Made by a program: the position numbers and the translations under genes. A stretch of 64,000 bases of DNA from Chitinophagaceae bacterium (GTDB lineage Bacteria; Bacteroidota; Bacteroidia; Chitinophagales; Chitinophagaceae), in the NCBI GenBank assembly GCA_019638595.1, contig JAHBTJ010000023.1, forward strand, positions 48,033 through 112,032, written 5' to 3'. A model generated the notes under the pieces. It did no database searches, had not been told where the DNA came from, and was given only the letters and a program-made list of their open reading frames with translations. Shown here one piece after another: positions 19,206 through 27,739 of this stretch; position 1 is the first letter of the stretch, and every line of letters begins with the position of its first letter.

Positions 19206-19580
19206 CTACGCAGCTTTTTTATCTTTAGAAAAAAAGCCGGTAATGAATTTTTTCCAAACCGTGAGCTTCCTGGCAATTCCATTACCGGCCCCCAATTGTA
19301 AAGCGGCGCCGGCTGCCTTTTTTGCCAAACCGCCTTTACCCATTAAAAACCTGGTTCCCAGGTATCCTAAACCCAGGTTAAGCGCGGTAGAAAAAATATC
19401 TTTTTTTAAACCGGGAGAAGAAGAAATAGTGCTGAACGTGTTTTTCAGGATATTCAACGGTTTGAAGCTATCATAAACTTCCCGGGCCTTATCCCTTAGG
19501 TTATCCTCCATTACCTGTGTTTGCTCTTCCAGTAATGCTATCCTTGCTTTTATGTCCTTAGCAGTTAATGTATTTTTCAT
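19206..19580 (-). CDS. small helical protein of the YtxH/YqjE operon
   Basis: A 124-residue protein. Its N-terminal half is a likely coiled coil (KDIKARIALLEEQTQVMEDN), the middle is a glycine-rich hydrophobic segment (ALNLGLGYLGTRFLMGKGGL), and the tail is basic. The start ATG overlaps the stop of the preceding gene by 4 nt (19577-19580), which indicates translational coupling. I do not recognise a named family. Position and composition match the third member of YqjD/YqjE/YqjK-like trios. Confidence 0.75.
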   Translation of the reverse strand: MKNTLTAKDIKARIALLEEQTQVMEDNLRDKAREVYDSFKPLNILKNTFSTISSSPGLKKDIFSTALNLGLGYLGTRFLMGKGGLAKKAAGAALQLGAGNGIARKLTVWKKFITGFFSKDKKAA

Positions 19581-19909
19581 TTCAGCATTTTATTAATGAT
19601 GGCATTATAAAAGGGCGTTTTCATAAACACAGTGCGGTTAGCATATATGATCAACCCCAGAAGGATATAAAATCCGGCGACAATAAAAAAACCGTAATAC
19701 AATTCTCCCAACCACTTACCTACAACCAGCGCAACGCCGGTATTAACAGATATGATTACAAGCAATGCAATTACAGCCAGTATTACCTGCGAAGCAATGG
19801 AAGACGCTACTTCCGTTGTTTTATCTGCAACCTTTAATTTCCACAATTCTGTTTTTGCTTCTATATACTTTCCCGTATCCTGCACCAGCTCTGTAAGATT
19901 ATCTGACAT
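19577..19909 (-). CDS. YqjE-like (DUF1469/holin superfamily III) membrane protein
   Basis: A 110-residue protein with an amphipathic N-terminus (KYIEAKTELWKLKVADKTTE) and two transmembrane segments (about 40-63 and 70-90), the layout of the DUF1469/Phg_holin_3_6 family. In other bacteria YqjE sits beside the ribosome- and membrane-binding YqjD and is induced in stress or stationary phase. Middle gene of a three-gene operon. Confidence 0.82.
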   Translation of the reverse strand: MSDNLTELVQDTGKYIEAKTELWKLKVADKTTEVASSIASQVILAVIALLVIISVNTGVALVVGKWLGELYYGFFIVAGFYILLGLIIYANRTVFMKTPFYNAIINKMLK

Positions 19910-19961
19910 ACTTTTTGTTTTAAGGTTTATACCGTCGCCGGACTGCTAAAAACCAAGCAGG

Positions 19962-20243
19962 TTAAACAACTGAGTTTTTAACCTGGTTACCAATAGAGCT
20001 TATTTTATTAGCGCCTTTTTCAACAGCGTCTTCCGCTTCATCCTTGGCACGACGATATTTTTCTTTAACAGTATCTACAAAATCATTGAACGAGCTTTTT
20101 AACTGGTCTCCCATATCGGCAGTATTTTTCGCTATTTTTTTCCTGGTTTCAGACCCTTTATCCGGCGCAAAAAGTATCCCTGCAATTGCTCCTATAGCTG
20201 CCCCAGCCAATAAACCCAATAATACTTTAGAATCTGCTTTCAT
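19962..20243 (-). CDS. YtxH domain stress protein
   Basis: A 93-residue protein with the YtxH signature at its start (LLGLLAGAAIGAIAGILFAP, then DKGSETRKKI): one glycine-rich membrane helix followed by a charged amphipathic helical tail with repeated Lys/Asp/Glu. Proteins of this type are general-stress proteins that anchor in the membrane. First gene of the operon running to 19206. Confidence 0.88.
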   Translation of the reverse strand: MKADSKVLLGLLAGAAIGAIAGILFAPDKGSETRKKIAKNTADMGDQLKSSFNDFVDTVKEKYRRAKDEAEDAVEKGANKISSIGNQVKNSVV

Positions 20244-20318
20244 AATAGTTGATTTTAATAGTGATAGAAATTAGAAGTCAATAATTTAATATAGCTATTA
20301 TCATATACATTATCCTGC

Positions 20319-20326
20319 CAAAGTTA
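20319..20326 (-). promoter_or_regulatory. -7 box for the ytxH operon
   Basis: On the minus strand this reads TAACTTTG, a perfect TAnnTTTG match, 75 nt upstream of the YtxH start. No clear -33 TTG was found. The 364-nt gap between 20243 and 20608 shows no gene that I can support. Confidence 0.4.
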
Positions 20327-20607
20327 AATGATACGGTATCTGCGCCACGGATCCCTGAAAAACAGTCTTCTACTGAGCAATAAATTCCCCATGATGTAGA
20401 ATGCGCTAAGGGAACCAAACGGATCAATGCTGTTTCAGTAGTTTCAAAGGTACTTAATATCATTAAAACAAGCTGTATATACCGGGTACAGACTGCCTGT
20501 ACGCCGGTATTTTTAACAATTACCTTCACAGGTTTGCTGTTCTCTTATGTGCATGAATACATTTTTGGTTATCTTCACTTTATTCATCACGCTAACCAGT
20601 ATAGCAC

Positions 20608-22149
20608 ATGCTTGTTAAAACCTACGGAAGCGCGGTATATGGCGTAGAAGCGCTCACTATAACCATTGAAGTGAATGTAACAGGAGGGCAAAAGTTTTTT
20701 ATGGTTGGACTGCCCGACAGCGCCATTAAAGAAAGCGAACACCGCATTGAAAGCACGCTGAAAAGCATCGGGCATTATATGCCGCGTACCAAGGTAATTG
20801 TAAACCTGGCGCCTGCAGATATCAAAAAAACCGGCAGCGCGTTTGATCTTCCGATAGCATTGGCCATAATGGGCGCCAGTGAGCAGCTATTCAATGCAGA
20901 AAAATTATCTCAATATGTAATAATGGGCGAGCTGAGCCTGGATGGAAATGTACAACCCATTAAAGGAGCTTTACCCATTGCCATTACCGCACGTAAAGAA
21001 AAATTCAGGGGGCTGATACTTCCCCTGCAAAACAGCCGGGAAGCGGGGATGGTGAACAACCTGAACGTATATGGTGTATCGCATATAAACGAAGTAATAG
21101 AATTTTTCAGGAACGAGGAATCCCTGCAACCTGTATCTGTTGACACGAAAAATGAATTTTATCAATCGCAGTGCAGGTTTGAGTTTGATTTCAGCGACGT
21201 TAAGGGGCAGGAAAATATTAAAAGAGCTTTGGAAATTGCCGCGGCAGGCGGTCACAATGCCATTTTAATCGGGCCTCCCGGCGCCGGAAAAACAATGCTT
21301 GCCAAAAGGCTGCCATCCATTTTACCGCCGCTTAGCCTGCAGGAAGCACTGGAAACAACTAAAATTCACAGCGTGGCAGGCAAGCTTCCCGCCAACACAA
21401 CCCTGATATCGCAACGCCCCTTTCGTTCACCCCACCATACCATCAGCGATGTTGCCCTGGTGGGCGGAGGAGGAGTTCCCCAGCCCGGCGAAATATCTCT
21501 TGCCCATAACGGCGTTTTATTTTTAGACGAACTGCCCGAATTTAAAAGAACGGTGCTTGAAGTAATGCGGCAGCCTATGGAAGAAAGAAGAGTTACCATT
21601 TCGAGAGCGAAAGTGGCCATTGATTTCCCCTCCAGCTTTATGCTTATCGCTTCTATGAATCCCTGCCCCTGCGGCTTTTACAACCATCCCGAAAAGGAAT
21701 GCAGTTGCGGCTCCGGCGTAGTACAAAAATATCTCAACAAAATCTCGGGGCCTTTGCTTGACCGTATTGATCTGCATGTGGAAGTTACCCCCGTTCCGTT
21801 TTCCGCCCTGGCTGTTCAAAAAGCAGGAGAAAGTTCCTCAGACATCAGGGAAAGGGTGATCAAAGCCCGTGAAACGCAGACAGAAAGATACAAGCTTGAA
21901 AATAGCATTTACTGCAATGCTCAAATGAACAGTAAATTGCTTAAGGAAATTTGTATGATTGATTCAAACGGACAGGCACTTTTAAAAACAGCTATGGATC
22001 GCCTGAACCTGTCTGCAAGAGCATACGACCGCATACTCAAGGTATCAAGAACCATTGCCGATCTTGCCGGCAGCAGCGAAATTCACTCAACACACCTGGC
22101 AGAAGCTATACAATACAGGAGCCTGGACAGGGAGGGTTGGGCAGGATAA
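20608..22149 (+). CDS. YifB/ComM family Mg-chelatase-like AAA+ ATPase
   Basis: This full-length 513-residue protein has an N-terminal Lon-like domain (residues 1-165, VNVTGGQKFFMVGLPDSAIK), the AAA+ core (Walker A GPPGAGKT at 222-229, Walker B LFLDELPEF, sensor region MNPCPCGFYNHPEKECSC with a Cys cluster), and the C-terminal Mg_chelatase_C helical domain. ComM-type hexameric helicases drive branch migration of DNA in natural transformation and recombination. It stands alone between divergent and convergent neighbours. Confidence 0.93.
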   Translation: MLVKTYGSAVYGVEALTITIEVNVTGGQKFFMVGLPDSAIKESEHRIESTLKSIGHYMPRTKVIVNLAPADIKKTGSAFDLPIALAIMGASEQLFNAEKLSQYVIMGELSLDGNVQPIKGALPIAITARKEKFRGLILPLQNSREAGMVNNLNVYGVSHINEVIEFFRNEESLQPVSVDTKNEFYQSQCRFEFDFSDVKGQENIKRALEIAAAGGHNAILIGPPGAGKTMLAKRLPSILPPLSLQEALETTKIHSVAGKLPANTTLISQRPFRSPHHTISDVALVGGGGVPQPGEISLAHNGVLFLDELPEFKRTVLEVMRQPMEERRVTISRAKVAIDFPSSFMLIASMNPCPCGFYNHPEKECSCGSGVVQKYLNKISGPLLDRIDLHVEVTPVPFSALAVQKAGESSSDIRERVIKARETQTERYKLENSIYCNAQMNSKLLKEICMIDSNGQALLKTAMDRLNLSARAYDRILKVSRTIADLAGSSEIHSTHLAEAIQYRSLDREGWAG

Positions 22150-22187
22150 GGATCAACCACCAACCTACACCGGGAGAATACCGTCCA

Positions 22188-23273
22188 TTACAACTTTTCA
22201 AGTATAGACACGATCCGTTCAGCCGTTTTGCCGTCCCACATTTCAGGTGCGCTCCCTTTTTTCCACTTCCCATCAAAAATTTTCCGGATAGCGGGAGTAA
22301 TGGCGGCAGGGTCGGTACCTATTAATTCGTTAGTACCTACCGTTACAGTTTCAGGGCGTTCGGTACTATTCCTTAAAGTTAAACATGGAATGCCCATCAT
22401 AGTCGTTTCTTCTGTAATACCGCCGCTATCGGTAATAACCGCTTTACTGTTCTTAACAAGATAATTGAATTCGAGATAGCTCATAGGGTCGGCAGTATGC
22501 AAATTAGGAAACTGAATGTCTATATTTTTCAGCTTTTGGGCAGTACGCGGATGTACGGGGAATAATACCGGCAATCCTTTGCTGCCCTGCATTATAGTAT
22601 TGATCAACACCTTCAGGTTATCCGGGTTATCAACATTCGACGGACGATGTAGCGTAACAACAAAATATTCCCCGGCCGCAAGCGCCAACTGCTTATAAAT
22701 AGCCGGCTCCTTTAACCGGTGCATATTTTTAAGCAGGGAATCTATCATAGTATTGCCAACAAAAAATATTCTTTTATCCTCTACCCCGCTTTTTCTAAGG
22801 TTTTCGTTAGCAACCTGCGAAGTGGTAAAAAAGTAATCGGTTATGGAATCTGTTACCATCCGGTTTATTTCTTCGGGCATGGCTACATCGCCCGACCGGA
22901 TACCCGCCTCTACATGCGCTACACGGATATTTAATTTTTTAGCAACTATTGAGCAGGCAAGGGTTGAGGTTACATCACCCACTACCAGAACCAGGTCAAC
23001 AGGATTTTGCATCAGGTCCTTTTCGAACTTTACCATAATGTTGGCAGTTTGTTCCGCCTGTGTTCCGCCTCCGCATTCAAGATTCACATCCGGCTCAGGA
23101 ATACCCAACTCTTCAAAAAAACTGTTACTCATATTCTTATCGTAGTGCTGCCCGGTATGCACCAGGCGGTAACTTACATTACTCCCATTTTGTGCTGCCT
23201 TTTTAACAGCATCAATGATGGGGGCTATCTTCATAAAATTAGGACGGGCTCCTGCTACAAGTGTAATGCGCAT
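22188..23273 (-). CDS. wecB: UDP-N-acetylglucosamine 2-epimerase (non-hydrolysing)
   Basis: A 361-residue protein that opens with MRITLVAGARPNFMKIAPII. It has the WecB motifs HTGQHYD, GDVTSTLA, HVEAGIRSGD, PEEINR, VTLHRPSNVDN, and SGGITEETTMMGIP near the end. It converts UDP-GlcNAc to UDP-ManNAc for surface polysaccharide or cell-envelope glycans. The WecA-like transferase at 24598 could use the same nucleotide-sugar pool, but the two genes are divergent and separated. Confidence 0.93.
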   Translation of the reverse strand: MRITLVAGARPNFMKIAPIIDAVKKAAQNGSNVSYRLVHTGQHYDKNMSNSFFEELGIPEPDVNLECGGGTQAEQTANIMVKFEKDLMQNPVDLVLVVGDVTSTLACSIVAKKLNIRVAHVEAGIRSGDVAMPEEINRMVTDSITDYFFTTSQVANENLRKSGVEDKRIFFVGNTMIDSLLKNMHRLKEPAIYKQLALAAGEYFVVTLHRPSNVDNPDNLKVLINTIMQGSKGLPVLFPVHPRTAQKLKNIDIQFPNLHTADPMSYLEFNYLVKNSKAVITDSGGITEETTMMGIPCLTLRNSTERPETVTVGTNELIGTDPAAITPAIRKIFDGKWKKGSAPEMWDGKTAERIVSILEKL

Positions 23274-23482
23274 TTATCAAGAGGTTTTTTGAAAAAAGAA
23301 TATCCTGTCTTCCGCAGTTTGTTTCCTTTCATTTTCGCGGCAAAATTACGATATTGAACAGAATAGCTACAGGTTGTTTGAACAAATTATCCCAGGATAA
23401 CCTTCTTCTTCTCCCTTACATAGCGCTCTGTACTATTTCCCGCAACAATTTGCCGGCAGTTGCCAATTATCAACGGGTTAAT

Positions 23483-23511
23483 AAAAAAGCCTCACCAATG
23501 AGTGAAGCTTT
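23483..23511 (-). terminator. rho-independent terminator after the transketolase gene
   Basis: On the minus strand AAAGCTTCAC pairs with GTGAGGCTTT around TCATTG, followed by a T run. It lies 30 nt past the stop. The rest of the 267-nt gap to wecB shows nothing supportable. Confidence 0.75.
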
Positions 23512-23540
23512 CCCGGTAAATTAAATTGAAAGACCGGTGC

Positions 23541-24374
23541 TTAATAATCTCCCAGTGTTTCCGGTAACTGATCCAGCGCTTTTTTTAATTGCTCATCGTT
23601 AGGCGCAATACCGTGCCATTCGTGATGACCTTCCATAAAATCCACGCCCTTACCCATTACCGTATGCATCATTATACCAATGGGCTTACCTTTACCCACC
23701 AGTGCTTTAGCCTTATTAAGCGTCGCAATCACATCGTCCATATCATTTCCGTTCATTTGCAGGGTGGTCCAGCCAAATGCTTCGAACTTCTTGCCTATAT
23801 CGCCCAAAGAAAGCACTTTATCGGTAGGTCCGTCAATTTGCTGCCCGTTCCAGTCTACGGTTGAAATCAGGTTATCAACCTTATGATGCGCCGCGAACAT
23901 CAGCGCTTCCCAGTTCTGTCCCTCTTCCAGTTCCCCATCTCCATGCAACGAGTATACAACACGATCATCATGATTCATTTTTTTAGCAAGCGCGGCTCCT
24001 ATAGCTACACTCATACCCTGCCCCAGCGAACCGGATGCTACCCGGATGCCGGGTAAATGTTCATGTGTTGCCGGGTGCCCCTGTAAACGGGAGTTTATCC
24101 TGCGGAAAGTATTCAACTCCTCTACGGGGAAATAGCCTGATCTGGCAAGCGCGGCATACCAAACCGGGGAAATATGCCCGTTGGAAAGAAAAAAGAGATC
24201 TTCTCCTTTTCCATCCATATTAAATGCCGGGTCGTGCTTCATAATATCAAAATACAGGGCTGTAAAAAAGTCTGTACAGCCCAGGGAAGCACCCGGGTGC
24301 CCGCTTTGGCAGGCATGAACCATTCTTACTATATCTCTCCTTATTTGAGTAGCTATATCCTTTAATGCTGGCAT
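23541..24374 (-). CDS. transketolase, N-terminal (TPP-binding) subunit of a split enzyme
   Basis: The 277 residues cover only the TPP pyrophosphate domain: CQSGHPGASLGCTDFF, SNGHISPVWYA, ASGSLGQGMSVAIG, then HGDGELEEGQNWEAL and TVDWNGQQIDGP. The length is typical of the N-terminal subunit of two-gene transketolases. The partner carrying the pyrimidine and C-terminal domains normally follows directly, but here a terminator and wecB follow, so the partner must be elsewhere. It belongs to the non-oxidative pentose phosphate pathway, or to a sugar-modifying variant. Confidence 0.88.
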   Translation of the reverse strand: MPALKDIATQIRRDIVRMVHACQSGHPGASLGCTDFFTALYFDIMKHDPAFNMDGKGEDLFFLSNGHISPVWYAALARSGYFPVEELNTFRRINSRLQGHPATHEHLPGIRVASGSLGQGMSVAIGAALAKKMNHDDRVVYSLHGDGELEEGQNWEALMFAAHHKVDNLISTVDWNGQQIDGPTDKVLSLGDIGKKFEAFGWTTLQMNGNDMDDVIATLNKAKALVGKGKPIGIMMHTVMGKGVDFMEGHHEWHGIAPNDEQLKKALDQLPETLGDY

Positions 24375-24576
24375 AAATTTTATTTAAAGTGCGCCAAAGC
24401 TAAATAAAGTTGCGCTAATTATGGTTTTGGCTGCAATTTTTGCCCAAATAAAAACCTTTTTTTAATACTATTGATGCTGCACCAGCCGTTTATTATTATT
24501 CCGACTGATAAGAATACAAAATTACCTGGCTTATTTTGTTTTTTATTACGTAAATGTTTTTTGTTATATTTTTGTA

Positions 24577-24584
24577 CACTATAA
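24577..24584 (+). promoter_or_regulatory. -7 promoter box for the WecA-like gene
   Basis: TATTTTTG matches TAnnTTTG and lies 13 nt before the ATG at 24598, implying a very short leader. Confidence 0.45.
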
Positions 24585-24597
24585 AACATCCATTTAC

Positions 24598-25731
24598 ATG
24601 GAAACCATATTGCCGGCACTGATCCTTGCATTTATAATAACCTATGCTGCAATACCAGCTATTATCAATGTGGCAGACATAAAAAAGCTCTATGATGTTC
24701 CTAATGCAAGAAAGATCCATGCTACTCCTGTTCCTTCGCTGGGAGGATTAGGCATTTTTGCCGGTTTTATTGTTTCCTGCCTGTTAAACATATCTTTTAG
24801 CAATTCCCAGGGCTTTCAATATTATTTTGCAGCAGCGCTTGTAATTTTTTTCCTGGGCTTAAAAGACGACATCCTCATTCTTACCCCTTTGAAAAAATTT
24901 GTAGGGCAAATTGTTGCAGCTTTCATTATTATTTATAAAGGTGGTGCGATCATTAAAAGCATGCACGGGTTTATGGGTGTTTACGAGCTGCCCGAAGCCA
25001 TCAGCCTTATACTTACCTATCTTACTGTAATTGTTATTATTAATTCTTTTAATCTTATAGACGGTGTGGATGGACTGGCTGCCGGTTTAGGCATTTTTAC
25101 AACATTCACTTTTGGCGTATACTTTTATACCATAGCGCACATTGAATATTCTGCACTGGCATTTGCCATGTGCGGCAGCCTGCTGGCTTTTTTAATTTTC
25201 AACAGGGCCCCGGCAAGAATATTTATGGGTGATACCGGTTCGCTGCTGATAGGCCTGGTGAATGCCGTGCTGGTAGTACATTTCATAAACGTGGCCGATT
25301 CCGCTTCTGCCGGCCTTACGCTCCAGGCATCACCGGCAATCGCTATCGCCATCCTGATCATTCCTTTGTTTGACACTTTGCGGGTTTTTTCTATCCGTAT
25401 ATTAAGCAGGCGGTCTCCTTTCAGCCCCGACCGCAACCATATACACCACATCCTGCTCGACAGGGGAATGAGCCACAAGGCAGTTAGCTTTACCCTTATA
25501 ATGGTAAACATTCTTTTTGTTGCAGTAGCTTTTTTTCTTCGCAACCTGGGTAATAATGTAGTGATACCGGTATTAATTGCCCTTGCCTTTACAAGCTTTG
25601 CATTTGTATACTATTTGCGTAAGCCAAGGCTGATAGTTGTAAAAAATGAAGAAAATGTGTTGCAGCTTACTACCACTTCCAGAATAATGCCACTCAGCCC
25701 AACACCCCCCAAAGCTGCGAAACAGAATTAA
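24598..25731 (+). CDS. WecA/TagO-like undecaprenyl-phosphate GlcNAc-1-phosphate transferase
   Basis: A 377-residue polytopic protein with about eleven hydrophobic segments. The family motifs are in order: GLKDDIL (Mg-binding DD), FNLIDGVDGLAAG, FMGDTGSLLIG, and the cytoplasmic RNHIHHILLDRGMSH (HIHH) that separates WecA-type enzymes from MraY. It attaches GlcNAc-1-phosphate to the lipid carrier, the first membrane step of O-antigen, capsule or teichoic-type polymers. It is followed by frr after 59 nt. Confidence 0.9.
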   Translation: METILPALILAFIITYAAIPAIINVADIKKLYDVPNARKIHATPVPSLGGLGIFAGFIVSCLLNISFSNSQGFQYYFAAALVIFFLGLKDDILILTPLKKFVGQIVAAFIIIYKGGAIIKSMHGFMGVYELPEAISLILTYLTVIVIINSFNLIDGVDGLAAGLGIFTTFTFGVYFYTIAHIEYSALAFAMCGSLLAFLIFNRAPARIFMGDTGSLLIGLVNAVLVVHFINVADSASAGLTLQASPAIAIAILIIPLFDTLRVFSIRILSRRSPFSPDRNHIHHILLDRGMSHKAVSFTLIMVNILFVAVAFFLRNLGNNVVIPVLIALAFTSFAFVYYLRKPRLIVVKNEENVLQLTTTSRIMPLSPTPPKAAKQN

Positions 25732-25760
25732 AGCAAATTCTTTTTTTTATTGCCATTCAT

Positions 25761-25768
25761 TAGCTTTG
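25761..25768 (+). promoter_or_regulatory. -7 promoter box for frr
   Basis: TAGCTTTG fits TAnnTTTG, 22 nt before the frr start. A T-run upstream may act as a weak -33 region. Confidence 0.4.
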
Positions 25769-25790
25769 CACCGCATCAATTAATTTTATT

Positions 25791-26354
25791 ATGTCTGAAG
25801 ATGTATCATTGATAATGGATGTTAGCGAAGATTCCATGAAAAAGGCCATCAGCCATCTTGAAGCCGAACTGACCAAAATAAGGGCAGGCAGGGCCAATCC
25901 GCAAATGCTCGACGGGCTTGTAGTGGATTATTATGGATCGCCCACGCCTATCAACCAGGTTGGAAACATTTCGGTTGTAGATGCACGTACGCTTACCATT
26001 CAACCCTGGGAAAAAAATATGCTGCAGCCTGTTGAACGTTCCATTATTGCCGCCAATATAGGAGTAACCCCTCAAAACGATGGCGTTATCATACGTATTT
26101 TTTTACCACCGCTAACAGAAGAAAGAAGAAAGGAACTGGTAAAAAAAGTACACTCCGAAGGAGAACATTCTAAAATAGCTATACGCAACATTCGCCGCGA
26201 TGCCATTGAAGACATCAAAAAATTACAGAAAAACGGCTTGAGCGAAGATGCAGGCAAAGACGCGGAAAAAGATATCCAGTTGCTTACCGATAAGTTCATT
26301 GCCCTGGTTGATAAGCACCTGGCTTCGAAAGAAAAAGAAATAATGGCGGTGTAA
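25791..26354 (+). CDS. frr: ribosome recycling factor
   Basis: This 187-residue, full-length protein has the three-helix-bundle hallmarks of RRF: LEAELTKIRAGRANPQMLDG, PINQVGNISVVDARTLTIQP, PLTEERRKELVKKVH, and AIRNIRRDAIEDIKKLQKNG. With EF-G it splits post-termination ribosomes. The ATG at 25791 gives a short N-terminal extension (MSEDVSLIMD) typical of this phylum. Confidence 0.96.
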   Translation: MSEDVSLIMDVSEDSMKKAISHLEAELTKIRAGRANPQMLDGLVVDYYGSPTPINQVGNISVVDARTLTIQPWEKNMLQPVERSIIAANIGVTPQNDGVIIRIFLPPLTEERRKELVKKVHSEGEHSKIAIRNIRRDAIEDIKKLQKNGLSEDAGKDAEKDIQLLTDKFIALVDKHLASKEKEIMAV

Positions 26355-26403
26355 TGTAGTGATAAGTGCCCTGTATTTTAGTTCCTGCCTCATATCATTC
26401 CTT

Positions 26404-27150
26404 ATGTCAAAAATTTCGCTCCAAAAAATCAGTACCAGGGCGCCAAAAACGCTGGACAAAGAGCAAACCAGGCTAAAAACAGCTTCTATTCTCCGGGAAT
26501 TAAATGAGCTGCAGAACCTGCTGTATGCCGAATCGAAACATTCGCTGCTGATCGTTATGCAGGGTATGGACGCGAGCGGTAAAGACGGTGTAATAAGAAA
26601 TGTAATGACCGCTATGAACCCGCAGGGAGTTACCGTTAAATCGTTTAAAGTACCTACGGCCGAAGAAGCGGCCCATGATTTTTTATGGAGAGTGCATGCC
26701 GCAGTGCCGGCTAAAGGAATGATACAGGTATTTAACCGTTCGCATTACGAGGATATACTGGTAACAAGAGTGCATAAATGGTGTACCGATGAAATGGCCA
26801 AAAAGCGCATGCAGGCCATCAATGCTTTTGAAGAGCTGCTGGTAACCCACAATCAAACACATATTCTTAAATTCTATCTTCATATTTCCCCGCAGGAACA
26901 ACAGCAACGGTTAAACGAAAGAATGCAGGACCGGGCTAAAATGTGGAAGTACAACGAAAAAGATTTCGAAGAAGCCAAACTCTGGAAACTGTACATGAAG
27001 ATGTACGAGGAGTGCTTTAATAAATGCAACTTCGTTCCCTGGACAATTGTTCCCTCCGACCAGAACTGGTATAAGGAATATGTGATCGCATCTGCAATGC
27101 ACCAACTGCTGCTAAGCCTGAAGATGCGGTATCCCGGCTTGAAAAAATAA
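26404..27150 (+). CDS. polyphosphate kinase 2 family protein
   Basis: The ATG at 26404 (MSKISLQKISTRAP) gives 248 residues; a GTG at 26359 adds an unlikely leader. The P-loop GMDASGKDGVIRN, the basic polyphosphate-binding FNRSHYEDILVTRVHKW, and the lid region with WKYNEKDFEEAKLWK place it in PPK2. Such enzymes move phosphate between polyphosphate and nucleotides (ADP/AMP to ATP/ADP, or the reverse). The class cannot be decided from sequence by eye. Confidence 0.9.
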   Translation: MSKISLQKISTRAPKTLDKEQTRLKTASILRELNELQNLLYAESKHSLLIVMQGMDASGKDGVIRNVMTAMNPQGVTVKSFKVPTAEEAAHDFLWRVHAAVPAKGMIQVFNRSHYEDILVTRVHKWCTDEMAKKRMQAINAFEELLVTHNQTHILKFYLHISPQEQQQRLNERMQDRAKMWKYNEKDFEEAKLWKLYMKMYEECFNKCNFVPWTIVPSDQNWYKEYVIASAMHQLLLSLKMRYPGLKK

Positions 27151-27214
27151 AACCTTAGTGTATTTCTTGTGAATAAGTCTGCTTCTTTAAAGAATAATAA
27201 TATGTGTACATCTG

Positions 27215-27222
27215 TATATTTG
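27215..27222 (+). promoter_or_regulatory. -7 promoter box for mscL
   Basis: TATATTTG matches TAnnTTTG, 33 nt upstream of the mscL start. A 12-bp palindrome TTCTTTAAAGAA lies at 27183-27194 where the -33 region would be; it could be an operator or the PPK2 terminator. Confidence 0.4.
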
Positions 27223-27255
27223 ACATTATATTTAAAACACATAAATTAAAATCGT

Positions 27256-27633
27256 ATGGGATTCTTAAAAGAATTTAAGGACTTTGCCATGAAAGGCAAT
27301 ATCGTTGATTTAGCTGTTGCAGTTATAATTGGCGGTGCATTTGGAAAAATAGTTACCGCGCTTACCGATACATTAATTATGCCCATCATTAGCTTAGTAA
27401 TAGGCAAAGGAGGGGTAAACGATATTACATTTACCGTAGGTGAAACCGTTTTTCCTATCGGTAATTTCTTACAGGCTATTATAGACTTTATACTTATTGC
27501 GCTTGTATTGTTCATTATGATAAAGGCGATGAACGCTGCGATGAAAAAAACACCACCACCACCTCCTCCTCCCGCAGAACCCTCTTCAACCGATAAACTG
27601 TTGATGGAAATACGCGATGAATTAAAAAAATAA
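27256..27633 (+). CDS. mscL: large-conductance mechanosensitive channel
   Basis: A 125-residue protein that starts MGFLKEFKDFAMKGNIVDLA and continues VAVIIGGAFGKIVTALTDTL, the highly conserved TM1 of MscL. A short periplasmic loop and TM2 (LQAIIDFILIALVLFIMIKA) follow, then the cytoplasmic helix. It opens under membrane tension to release solutes in hypo-osmotic shock. Odd detail: seven consecutive prolines join TM2 to the C-terminal helix, a stretch that would need EF-P to be translated smoothly. Confidence 0.96.
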   Translation: MGFLKEFKDFAMKGNIVDLAVAVIIGGAFGKIVTALTDTLIMPIISLVIGKGGVNDITFTVGETVFPIGNFLQAIIDFILIALVLFIMIKAMNAAMKKTPPPPPPPAEPSSTDKLLMEIRDELKK

Positions 27634-27677
27634 TTTGTCTCGCAACTATCTGGCATAATTTTAAGTCTTGCCTATAC

Positions 27678-27720
27678 ACAGAGCGATGGATGATTTCAAT
27701 CGCTCTGTATTTTATTTATT
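27678..27720 (+). terminator. mscL terminator
   Basis: ACAGAGCGAT (27678-27687) pairs perfectly with ATCGCTCTGT (27699-27708), followed by ATTTTATTTATT. It lies 44 nt past the mscL stop. Confidence 0.8.
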
Positions 27721-27739
27721 ATTGGTAAAAATTTTAGCT

